Assembly (NCBI RefSeq): GCF_048263515.1
Contig: NZ_JBLXEC010000003.1
Coordinates: 1 to 64,000, forward strand
DNA from: Marinovum sp048263515
GTDB lineage: Bacteria > Pseudomonadota > Alphaproteobacteria > Rhodobacterales > Rhodobacteraceae
Direction of reading: 5' to 3'
Length of the DNA: 64,000 nt
Below are positions 19,281 to 26,469 of the stretch, piece by piece. The notes under the pieces were generated by a model. That model made no database searches, had not been told where the DNA came from, and saw only the letters and a program-made list of their open reading frames with translations. The position numbers and the translations under genes were made by a program. Position 1 is the stretch's first letter, and each line of letters opens with the position of its first letter.

Positions 19281-21626
19281 ATGACCGTCAAGGAAATTTT
19301 CGAAAGCATGGATTACGGCCCCGCCCCCGAAAGCGCCGGTGATGCGCTGGCCTGGATCGTCGATCAGGGCAGCCGGTTCGGCATGTTCATCAACGGTGAC
19401 TGGACCGCTGCCCGCGGCGAGTTCCACTCGAAGAACCCCGCCAATGGCGAGACCCTGGCCGATCTGACCCAGGCGATCCCCTCGGAGATCGACGATGCGG
19501 TTGCTGCCGCGCGCGCGGCGCAGCCGGGCTGGGCCGGACTTGGCGGCCATGGGCGGGCGAAATACCTCTATGCCATCGCCCGGCTGCTGCAGAAACATGC
19601 GCGGCTCTTCGCGGTGCTGGAAACCCTCGACAATGGCAAGCCGATCCGCGAGAGCCGCGACATCGACGTGCCGCTGGCGCAGCGGCATTTCTACTATCAC
19701 GCCGGCATGGCGCAGCTGATGGAGGCGGAGCTGCCGGGGCGCGAGGCGCATGGCGTCTGCGGCCAGATCATCCCGTGGAACTTCCCGTTGCTGATGCTGG
19801 CCTGGAAGATCGCCCCGGCGCTGGCGGCGGGCAATACCGTGGTGCTGAAACCGGCGGAATACACCTCGCTGACGGCGCTGCTGTTTGCAGACATCTGCCT
19901 GCAGGCCGGCCTGCCCAGGGGCGTGGTCAATATCGTCACCGGTGATGGCGCGGTGGGCGAGGCGATCGTCAATCATCCGGGCATCGACAAGGTGGCTTTC
20001 ACCGGGTCGACCCCCGTGGGCCGGGCGATCCGCGCGGCCACGGCGGGCAGCGGCAAGGCACTGACGCTCGAGCTGGGCGGCAAGTCGCCTTACATCGTCT
20101 TCGAAGACGCCGATATCGACTCGGCGGTCGAGGGGCTGGTGGACGCCATCTGGTTCAACCAGGGCCAGGTCTGCTGCGCCGGATCGCGGCTGATCGTGCA
20201 GGAGGGCATCGCCGAGACCTTCCACGACCGGCTGCGCGCGCGGATGGACAAGCTGCGCCTGGGCAACCCGCTCGACAAATGCATCGACGTCGGTGCCATC
20301 GTCGACCCGGTGCAATTGCAGACCATCTCGCAGATGGTCGACGGCAACACCGCCGGCGAGGTCTATCGCGCCAATGTCGATCTGCCCGCCGAGGGCTGCT
20401 TCTACCCGCCGACGCTGATCACCGGGCTGCATCCCTCGGATGCGCTGATGCAGGACGAGATCTTCGGCCCGGTGCTGGTCGGCACCACCTTCCGCACGCC
20501 GTCAGAGGCGGTGGAGATCGCCAACAACACTCGGTACGGACTGGCCGCGACGCTGTGGAGCGAGAACATCAACGTGGCGCTCGACATCGCGCCCAGGCTT
20601 GCCGCCGGGGTGGTCTGGATCAACGGCACCAACATGTTCGACGCCGCTGCCGGGTTCGGCGGCATCCGCGAGAGTGGCTTTGGCCGCGAAGGCGGCTGGG
20701 AGGGGATGAGCGCCTATACCCGGCCCAAGGCCGAGGGCGAGACGCTCAGGAAGGTCGAGGCCTTCAAGGGCACCGCAGGCCCCAGCGACCCGCTCGACCG
20801 CACCGCCAAGCTTTATGTCGGTGGCAAGCAGGCGCGGCCCGATGGCGGCTATTCGCGCAACGTGCATGGCCCCGATGGCGCGCTTCTGGGTCATGTGAGC
20901 CTCGCCAACCGCAAGGATGTGCGCAATGCCGTCGAGGCGGCCAAGGGCGCGGCCTCCTGGGGCGCCACCACCGGCCATCTCAGGGCGCAGATCCTCTATT
21001 ACATCGCCGAGAACCTCTCGGCCCGGGCAGAGGAGTTTGCCGCCCGGATCGAGGCGCTGACCGGCCGCAAGGACGGCGCGAAAGAGGTACAGGCGGCGAT
21101 CAGCCGGCTCTTCACCTATGGCGCCTGGGCCGACAAGTTCGACGGTCAGGTGCACAACGTGCCGGTCCGCGCCGTGGCGCTGGCGATGCGCGAACCGGTG
21201 GGCGTGATCGGTGCGCTCTGCGACGATGCGCTGCCGCTGCTGGGGCTCGTGTCGGTGATGGGGCCGGCGATGGCGATGGGCAACCGCGCGGTGCTGGTGG
21301 CGTCAGAGGCCTTTCCGCTGGCGGCAACCGATTTCTACCAGGTGCTCGAAACCTCGGACGTGCCGGGCGGCGTGGTCAACATCCTCACCGGCAGCCACGG
21401 CGAACTGGCCAAGACCCTGGCCGAGCACATGGATGTCGACGCGGTCTGGAGCTTTTCCTCGAGCGATCTGGCGACAGAGATCGAGCGCGGCGCGGCGGCG
21501 AACCTCAAGCGCACCTGGGTCAACAATGGCCGCGCGCGCGACTGGTTCGGGCCCGAGGGCGAAGGCCGGGCCTTCCTCGACGCCGCGACCGAGGTCAAGA
21601 ATATCTGGGTGCCCTACGGGGCGTGA
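19281..21626 (+). CDS. ALDH16-type two-domain aldehyde dehydrogenase
   Basis: A 781-residue protein with two aldehyde dehydrogenase folds in tandem. The first (about 30-500) is complete: the nucleophile is C298 in GQVCCAG, the base lies in LELGGKSP, and PWNFP and GSTPVG are present. The second (about 510-780) keeps the fold signatures LYVGGKQ, EPVGVIGAL and VNILTG but has no cysteine motif, so it is catalytically dead. This arrangement is that of the ALDH16 family, in which the second domain helps dimerisation. Placement 12 bases after deoC suggests acetaldehyde as a substrate. Confidence 0.9.
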   Translation: MTVKEIFESMDYGPAPESAGDALAWIVDQGSRFGMFINGDWTAARGEFHSKNPANGETLADLTQAIPSEIDDAVAAARAAQPGWAGLGGHGRAKYLYAIARLLQKHARLFAVLETLDNGKPIRESRDIDVPLAQRHFYYHAGMAQLMEAELPGREAHGVCGQIIPWNFPLLMLAWKIAPALAAGNTVVLKPAEYTSLTALLFADICLQAGLPRGVVNIVTGDGAVGEAIVNHPGIDKVAFTGSTPVGRAIRAATAGSGKALTLELGGKSPYIVFEDADIDSAVEGLVDAIWFNQGQVCCAGSRLIVQEGIAETFHDRLRARMDKLRLGNPLDKCIDVGAIVDPVQLQTISQMVDGNTAGEVYRANVDLPAEGCFYPPTLITGLHPSDALMQDEIFGPVLVGTTFRTPSEAVEIANNTRYGLAATLWSENINVALDIAPRLAAGVVWINGTNMFDAAAGFGGIRESGFGREGGWEGMSAYTRPKAEGETLRKVEAFKGTAGPSDPLDRTAKLYVGGKQARPDGGYSRNVHGPDGALLGHVSLANRKDVRNAVEAAKGAASWGATTGHLRAQILYYIAENLSARAEEFAARIEALTGRKDGAKEVQAAISRLFTYGAWADKFDGQVHNVPVRAVALAMREPVGVIGALCDDALPLLGLVSVMGPAMAMGNRAVLVASEAFPLAATDFYQVLETSDVPGGVVNILTGSHGELAKTLAEHMDVDAVWSFSSSDLATEIERGAAANLKRTWVNNGRARDWFGPEGEGRAFLDAATEVKNIWVPYGA

Positions 21627-21629
21627 GTG

Positions 21630-21691
21630 GGACGGTGGGTTGAAAACCCACCCTGCGGTCCCGCGTAGGGTGGGTTTATAACCCACCGTCC
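21630..21691. repeat. Compound palindrome after the aldehyde dehydrogenase
   Basis: GGACGGTGGGTT at the left end pairs with AACCCACCGTCC at the right end, and inside them AACCCACCCT pairs with AGGGTGGGTT. The 62 bases can fold as one long stem or as two small hairpins. It probably acts as a terminator of deoC-ALDH and resembles the GGTGGGCA/TGCCCACC hairpin at 53185-53204. The rest of 21692-21805 shows no gene. Confidence 0.7.
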
Positions 21692-21805
21692 AACCCCAGT
21701 GTTGTTTGACTCAAATCCGTGCAATCCCCTTTGGGGCGGGTAAGCCCGCGTTAACCCGCATCCGTCAGCCTGTCCCACGGGGGCTTTGCTGAAAAAGGGT
21801 GACGG

Positions 21806-21946
21806 ATGCACCAGACGACTCAGACAGGCCTGAACGACGTGGTTGACGCGATGGAAAGGAACACCCGCGAGGATTTCGGGGTGTTCCGGCTGTTGCGCGA
21901 ATTGGGCCAAAGCGCCCTCTTCGTGCCCTATAGCCGCACTCGCTGA
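21806..21946 (+). CDS. Possible small protein of 46 residues
   Basis: An ATG at 21806 opens 46 codons to TGA at 21944. The product starts MHQTTQTGLNDVVDAMERN and ends LGQSALFVPYSRTR, which reads as an amphipathic helix followed by a short tail. AGGGTGA a few bases upstream is a moderate ribosome site. Codon use resembles that of real genes nearby. It converges with tdh and ends 38 bases before the tdh stop. I do not recognise a family, and conservation would be needed to be sure it is expressed. Confidence 0.45.
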   Translation: MHQTTQTGLNDVVDAMERNTREDFGVFRLLRELGQSALFVPYSRTR

Positions 21947-21984
21947 ATTCCCGCCCCTGTGCGCCTGGCGTCAGGGGCGGGCCG

Positions 21985-23019
21985 CTACCAGTCCAGCACG
22001 ACCTTGCCGCTGTTGCCGGACCGCATGGCGGCAAAGCCCTGCTCGAAGTCGCTGGCCTTGAAGCGATGGGTGATCACCCCGCGCACGTCCAGCCCGTTTT
22101 CCAGCATGGCGATCATCTTGTACCAGGTCTCAAAGATCTCGCGGCCGTAGACGCCCTTGATGGTGATCGCCTTGAAGACGATGCGGCTCCAGTCGACCGG
22201 CGATTTGCCCGGTGGAATGCCCAGCAGCGCGATCCGCCCGCCCATCACCAGCGCCTCGACCATCTGGTCGAGCGCCCGCTGGTTGCCCGACATCTCGAGC
22301 CCGACATCGAAGCCTTCCTTCATCTTCAGCCCGGCAACCACGTCGTTGAGGTCTTGCTCTGCCACGTTGACCGGCGCCACATCCGCCACCTTCTCCGCCA
22401 GGGCCAGACGATCGGGGTTGATGTCGGTGATCACCACGTGACGCGCGCCGACGTGGCGGGCCACCGCCGCTGCCATGATGCCGATGGGGCCGGCCCCGGT
22501 GATCAGCACATCCTCGCCCACCAGGTCGAACGACAGCGCTGTGTGCACCGCATTGCCCAGCGGATCGAGGATGGCGCCGATCTCGTCGTCGATCTCGTCC
22601 GGCAACGGCACCACGTTGAAGGCCGGCAGCCGCAGGTACTGCGCAAAGGCGCCCTGCTCATTGACGCCGATGCCCCGGGTTTCCGGATCGAGGTGGAACT
22701 TGCCGGCGCGCGATTGCCGTGAATGCTTGCCGATCAGATGGCCTTCGCCGGAACAACGTTGACCGATCTTGAGGTCTTCGACCCGCGCGCCGATCTCGAC
22801 GATTTCGCCGGCGAATTCATGCCCGGTGACCAGCCGCACCGGCACCGTCTTCTGCGCCCAGTCGTCCCAGTTCCAGATATGCACGTCGGTGCCGCAGATG
22901 CCGGTCTTCGTGATCTTGATCAGCACGTCGTCCGGGCCGATTTCCGGCACCGGCACGTCCTGCATCCAGAGCCCTTCGCGCGCCTCGGCTTTCACCAGCG
23001 CCTTCATGTCGTTTCTCAT
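21985..23019 (-). CDS. tdh: L-threonine 3-dehydrogenase
   Basis: Tdh (344 residues) oxidises threonine to 2-amino-3-ketobutyrate with NAD+, which Kbl then cleaves to glycine and acetyl-CoA. Catalytic zinc residues lie in GICGTDVHIWNWDDW and GHEFAGE; the Rossmann motif is GAGPIGIMAA. The usual structural-zinc lobe with four cysteines (CGHCRNCR-type in E. coli) is replaced by GKHSRQSRAGKFH with none. The start overlaps the kbl stop as ATGA; an in-frame ATG at 23007 gives the more usual MKALVK start and is an alternative. Forms the kbl-tdh operon. Confidence 0.95.
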   Translation of the reverse strand: MRNDMKALVKAEAREGLWMQDVPVPEIGPDDVLIKITKTGICGTDVHIWNWDDWAQKTVPVRLVTGHEFAGEIVEIGARVEDLKIGQRCSGEGHLIGKHSRQSRAGKFHLDPETRGIGVNEQGAFAQYLRLPAFNVVPLPDEIDDEIGAILDPLGNAVHTALSFDLVGEDVLITGAGPIGIMAAAVARHVGARHVVITDINPDRLALAEKVADVAPVNVAEQDLNDVVAGLKMKEGFDVGLEMSGNQRALDQMVEALVMGGRIALLGIPPGKSPVDWSRIVFKAITIKGVYGREIFETWYKMIAMLENGLDVRGVITHRFKASDFEQGFAAMRSGNSGKVVLDW

Positions 23020-24203
23020 GACAGCACCCCCAGGGATTTGCCAGCGCGCTCGAAGGCGCCCAGCGCCTCGTCCAGATCGGCCCGGGTCAGCGCCGCATTC
23101 ATCTGCGTGCGAATCCGCGCCTGGCCCTTGGGCACCACCGGGAAGAAGAAGCCCGAGACATAGACGCCCTCGTCATAAAGCCGCGCGGCCATGTCCTGCG
23201 CCAGCCGCGCCTCGCCCAGCATCACCGGCACGATGGGATGCTCGCCGGGCAGCAGGTCGAAGCCCAGCCTTTCCAGCCCGGCGCGCCAGTATTTGGTGTT
23301 CTCGAAGAGCTGCTCGCGCAGATCGTCGCCCTGCTCGACCAGTTCCAGCGCCTTGATCCCGGCAGCGACCACGGCGGGCGGCAGCGAGTTGGAAAAGAGA
23401 TACGGCCGACCGCGTTGCCGCAGCAGGTCCACCACCGGCTGCGAGGCCGCGACATATCCGCCGATCGCCCCGCCCAGTGCCTTGCCCAGCGTGCCGGTCA
23501 GGATGTCGGCGTGGATGCCGGCATGGGCCGGGGTACCGGCGCCCTTGGGGCCCATGAAGCCGGTGGCATGGCAATCGTCGACCATCAGCACCGCGTCGTA
23601 TTGATCGGCCAGGGCGCGGATCTCGCCCAGCTTCGCCAGGTAGCCGTCCATCGAAAAGACGCCGTCGGTGGCGATCATCACATGCCGCGCGCCGCCCTCG
23701 CGGGCCTCTTTCAGCTTGGCCTCCAGATCCGCCATGTCGGAATTGGCGTAGCGAAAGCGCCGCGCCTTCGAAAGGCGAATGCCGTCGATGATACTGGCAT
23801 GGTTGAGCGCATCCGAGATCACCGCATCCTCCGGTCCCAGCAACGGCTCGAAAACCGCGCCATTGGCGTCGAAACAGGCGGCAAAGAGGATGGCGTCGTC
23901 CTGCCCCAGGAAATCGGCCAGCTTCTGCTCCAGCTCGCGGTGCAGGTCCTGGGTGCCGCAGATGAAACGCACCGAGGCCATGCCGAACCCATGGCTGTCG
24001 AGTCCCGCCTTGGCGGCAACCACCAGATCGGGATGATCGGCCAGCCCGAGGTAGTTGTTGGCGCAGAGATTGATCATCTCGCGGCCGTTCACCTGCATTC
24101 GCGCCCCCTGCGGGCCGGTGATCGGCCGTTCGACCTTCATCAGCCCCTCGGCCTCGATCCGAGACAGGGTATCGGTGAGATGTTCGAGAAATGCCTGCGC
24201 CAT
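23016..24203 (-). CDS. kbl: Glycine C-acetyltransferase (2-amino-3-ketobutyrate CoA ligase)
   Basis: Kbl (395 residues) is a PLP enzyme of the alpha-oxoamine synthase family that converts 2-amino-3-ketobutyrate and CoA to glycine and acetyl-CoA. PLP binding is shown by DDCHATGFMG and the Schiff-base lysine in TGTLGKALGG. ATG 24203 has AAGGAG seven bases upstream and begins MAQAFLEHL; the open frame reaches 24326 without similarity. First gene of the kbl-tdh operon, with CGGAAyA boxes about 50-85 bases upstream of its start that are shared with the neighbouring XRE-cupin regulator. Confidence 0.96.
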   Translation of the reverse strand: MAQAFLEHLTDTLSRIEAEGLMKVERPITGPQGARMQVNGREMINLCANNYLGLADHPDLVVAAKAGLDSHGFGMASVRFICGTQDLHRELEQKLADFLGQDDAILFAACFDANGAVFEPLLGPEDAVISDALNHASIIDGIRLSKARRFRYANSDMADLEAKLKEAREGGARHVMIATDGVFSMDGYLAKLGEIRALADQYDAVLMVDDCHATGFMGPKGAGTPAHAGIHADILTGTLGKALGGAIGGYVAASQPVVDLLRQRGRPYLFSNSLPPAVVAAGIKALELVEQGDDLREQLFENTKYWRAGLERLGFDLLPGEHPIVPVMLGEARLAQDMAARLYDEGVYVSGFFFPVVPKGQARIRTQMNAALTRADLDEALGAFERAGKSLGVLS

Positions 24204-24250
24204 GGTGCGACTCCTTTCGTCTCCCCCTTCTAGCACAACAGACGCTCGTC

Positions 24251-24287
24251 CGGAATAGCGGATTTTCTTCTTAGCGGAATAATTCCG
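24251..24287. promoter_or_regulatory. CGGAAT boxes upstream of kbl
   Basis: CGGAATAG at 24251-24258 and the perfect palindrome CGGAAT-A-ATTCCG at 24275-24287 lie upstream of kbl. The same half-site occurs four times in the promoter of the XRE-cupin gene (24988-25045). They are good candidates for binding by that regulator. Confidence 0.55.
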
Positions 24288-24355
24288 ATATACCGGACAG
24301 CCGCCGTTTGCCGACCACCGCGCCAAGGCCCAGTGGCATCACTCCCAACCACCTG

Positions 24356-24384
24356 CTTCTTCTCTTTCCAAAATACGCCGCCCC
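24356..24384. repeat. Dispersed intergenic motif, copy 2
   Basis: CTTCTTCTCTTTCCAAAATA followed by CGCCGCCCC is the reverse complement of the 9616-9643 motif, with one extra A. It lies in the 212-base gap between the XRE-cupin gene and kbl, about 30 bases past the regulator's stop. Confidence 0.55.
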
Positions 24385-24415
24385 ACGCCCGCCAAGGCAA
24401 ACACCGCCCGACGCT

Positions 24416-24985
24416 TCACCCCGCGTCCTGCACCACCAGAAACACCTTGGCATTGCCGCCCACCGCCCGGATGCAATGCCGCAGATCGGCCGCATAACGC
24501 GCGCTGTCACCCCGCTCGAGCCGCTCGGTGGCCTCGTCAGAGGTGATCTCGATCGTGCCGTTGATCACGCTGACGATCTCGATGGTGCCGCGTTTGTGCG
24601 GCTGGCTGTCAAGCCGCCCGCCCTCATCAAACCGCAGCTCGTAAAGCTCGTTGCGCCCGGCCTCTTCGGGCGGCGAGAGGATGCGGATGCGGCAGCCCTC
24701 GCCCATGTTGTCGATTGTCGGGATCTGGTCGGCGCGCAGCACCTCGATGCGGTTGACCTGGGTCTCCTGCTCGAGCAGCCCGGCGAAATCCACCTGCAGG
24801 GCGCGGGTCAGGTTCCACAGGGTGGCAATGGTGGGCGAGCTTTCGCCGCGCTCGATCTGGCTCACCATCGAACGCGACACGCCCGAAAGCTTCGACACCG
24901 CGTCGAGCGACAGGCCCTGGGTGCGGCGGGCCTCTTTCAGCCGCGCTGGCAGCAATGCCAGAATATCGTCAGATGAATCCGTCAT
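24416..24985 (-). CDS. XRE-family regulator with C-terminal cupin domain
   Basis: A 189-residue transcription factor. An XRE helix-turn-helix fills about residues 14-68 (LSLDAVSKLSGVSRSMVSQIERGESSPTI contains the recognition helix). A cupin domain follows at about 110-185 and probably binds a small metabolite or metal (QPHKRGTIE is part of its barrel). Such proteins control amino acid, polyamine or sulfur compound metabolism. Its position beside kbl-tdh and the shared CGGAAyA boxes suggest control of threonine degradation and of itself. The effector is unknown. Confidence 0.88.
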   Translation of the reverse strand: MTDSSDDILALLPARLKEARRTQGLSLDAVSKLSGVSRSMVSQIERGESSPTIATLWNLTRALQVDFAGLLEQETQVNRIEVLRADQIPTIDNMGEGCRIRILSPPEEAGRNELYELRFDEGGRLDSQPHKRGTIEIVSVINGTIEITSDEATERLERGDSARYAADLRHCIRAVGGNAKVFLVVQDAG

Positions 24986-24987
24986 GG

Positions 24988-25045
24988 CGGAATAGTGGCG
25001 CGGAACGCCAGAACTGGCAAGCCGGAACAGTGACCCAACGTTCCG
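24988..25045. promoter_or_regulatory. CGGAAyA box cluster at the regulator promoter
   Basis: CGGAATAG (24988-24995), CGGAAC (25001-25006), CGGAACAG (25023-25030) and its inverted form GTTCCG (25040-25045) lie directly upstream of the XRE-cupin start. The placement fits autoregulation. The thiolase start on the other strand is 58 bases beyond, so it may be controlled too. Confidence 0.5.
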
Positions 25046-25102
25046 ATGACAGCGGGCCGGGGCCCCGACATACTCGCGCCAGACTCAAGCAGGAGGACCC
25101 CC

Positions 25103-26281
25103 ATGTCTCAGGATATCGTCATTCTCGGCGGCGCGCGCACCGCCATCGGCACCTTCGGCGGCAGCCTGGCCGCCACCCCGCCCATCGCGCTGGCCACCGC
25201 TGCCAGCAAGGCCGCGATGGAACGGTCGGGCGTCGAGCCCGGTCAGATCGGCAACGTGGTTTTCGGCCACGTCATCAACACCGAGCCGCGCGACATGTAC
25301 CTCAGCCGCGCCGCCGCCATCGAGGCCGGCATTCCCGACACCACCCCGGCGATGAACGTCAACCGGCTCTGCGGGTCGGGGGCGCAGGCGGTGGCCTCGG
25401 CCGCGCAGTCGCTGATGCTGGGCGACGCCGATTTCGCCCTTGCCGGCGGCGCGGAATGCATGAGCCGTTCACCCTTCCTCAACCCGTCGCAGCGCTTCGG
25501 CCAGAAGATGGGCGACATCAAGACCGTCGACATGATGCTCGGCGCGCTGACCTGCCCCTTCGGCACCGGCCACATGGGTGTCACGGCCGAAAACGTCGCC
25601 GGCGAGCACCAGATCAGCCGCGAGGATCAGGACGCCTTTGCGCTGGAAAGCCAGCAGCGCGCGGCGCATGCGATTTCCGAAGGGCGCTTTGCCGAGCAGA
25701 TCACCCCGGTCGAGGTGCGGGTCAGGCGCGACATGGTACCCTTCGAGACCGACGAGCACCCCAAGGCAACCACCGCCGAGGCGCTGGCCGGCCTGCGACC
25801 GGTGTTCCAGAAGGATGGCAGCGTGACGGCGGGCAATGCCAGCGGCATCAACGACGGCGCGGCGGCGATTGTCATGGCCCGGGCCGAGGCGGCCGAAAAG
25901 GCCGGGCTGACGCCGCGCGCCCGCGTGCTGGGCTATGCCCATGCCGGTGTGCGGCCTGAGGTCATGGGCATCGGCCCGGTGCCGGCGGTGCGCAACCTGC
26001 TGGAGCGCACGGGGCTGAGCCTCGACGCCTTCGACGTGATCGAATCGAACGAGGCTTTCGCGGCGCAGGCGCTGGCGGTGAACAAGGAATTGCGGCTCGA
26101 CGCCGCCAAGGTGAACCCCAACGGCGGCGCGATTGCGCTGGGCCACCCGGTGGGGGCGACCGGCTGCATCCTTGTGGTCAAAGCGCTCTACGAGCTCGAG
26201 CGCATCGGCGGCAAGACCGCTCTGATCACCATGTGCATCGGCGGCGGTCAGGGCATCGCGCTGGCGATCGAGCGGGTTTAA
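25103..26281 (+). CDS. Acetyl-CoA acyltransferase (thiolase)
   Basis: A 392-residue thiolase that either joins two acetyl-CoA or cleaves 3-ketoacyl-CoA. The nucleophile is C90 in NRLCGSGAQAV; the base histidine lies in GGAIALGHPVGATG and the second cysteine in MCIGGGQG. Residues match the BktB/AtoB group, but substrate range cannot be read. ATG 25103 has AGGAGG seven bases upstream. Divergent from the XRE-cupin regulator. Its stop codon overlaps the first TTAAC box of the array downstream. Confidence 0.93.
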   Translation: MSQDIVILGGARTAIGTFGGSLAATPPIALATAASKAAMERSGVEPGQIGNVVFGHVINTEPRDMYLSRAAAIEAGIPDTTPAMNVNRLCGSGAQAVASAAQSLMLGDADFALAGGAECMSRSPFLNPSQRFGQKMGDIKTVDMMLGALTCPFGTGHMGVTAENVAGEHQISREDQDAFALESQQRAAHAISEGRFAEQITPVEVRVRRDMVPFETDEHPKATTAEALAGLRPVFQKDGSVTAGNASGINDGAAAIVMARAEAAEKAGLTPRARVLGYAHAGVRPEVMGIGPVPAVRNLLERTGLSLDAFDVIESNEAFAAQALAVNKELRLDAAKVNPNGGAIALGHPVGATGCILVVKALYELERIGGKTALITMCIGGGQGIALAIERV

Positions 26282-26455
26282 CTTTCGTTTAAGGCTGGAT
26301 TAACGCTGGTGTAACCCGGGATTAACGTTCGTGTAACCTGGCTTAACCTTGGCGTAACTTTGGATTAACTTTGATGTAACCTTTGCTTGGGGCCGTTGCG
26401 TTTAGCGTCGGCCCCACGCTTGTGTGAGCCCGACCACCGTTAACGTTCATTTAAC
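26278..26455. promoter_or_regulatory. Phased array of TTAAC/GTAAC boxes (CtrA-like)
   Basis: TTAAC, TTAAG or GTAAC pentamers start at 26278, 26289, 26300, 26311, 26322, 26333, 26343, 26354, 26365 and 26376, ten boxes spaced 11 bases (once 10). Two more start at 26440 and 26451. Pairs 26278/26289, 26289/26300 and 26440/26451 match TTAA-N7-TTAA exactly, the established CtrA recognition pattern; the others differ by one base per half. The array fills the 188-base gap between the convergent thiolase and pbpC genes. No other gene or clear terminator is present there. Confidence 0.65.
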
Positions 26456-26469
26456 TTGGGTCGCACAGG

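Noticed and set aside
26278..26455. Replication origin or DnaA-box cluster
   Set aside because: The repeats are TTAAC/GTAAC, not TTATNCACA-type DnaA boxes, and no dnaA, parA or hemE is nearby.
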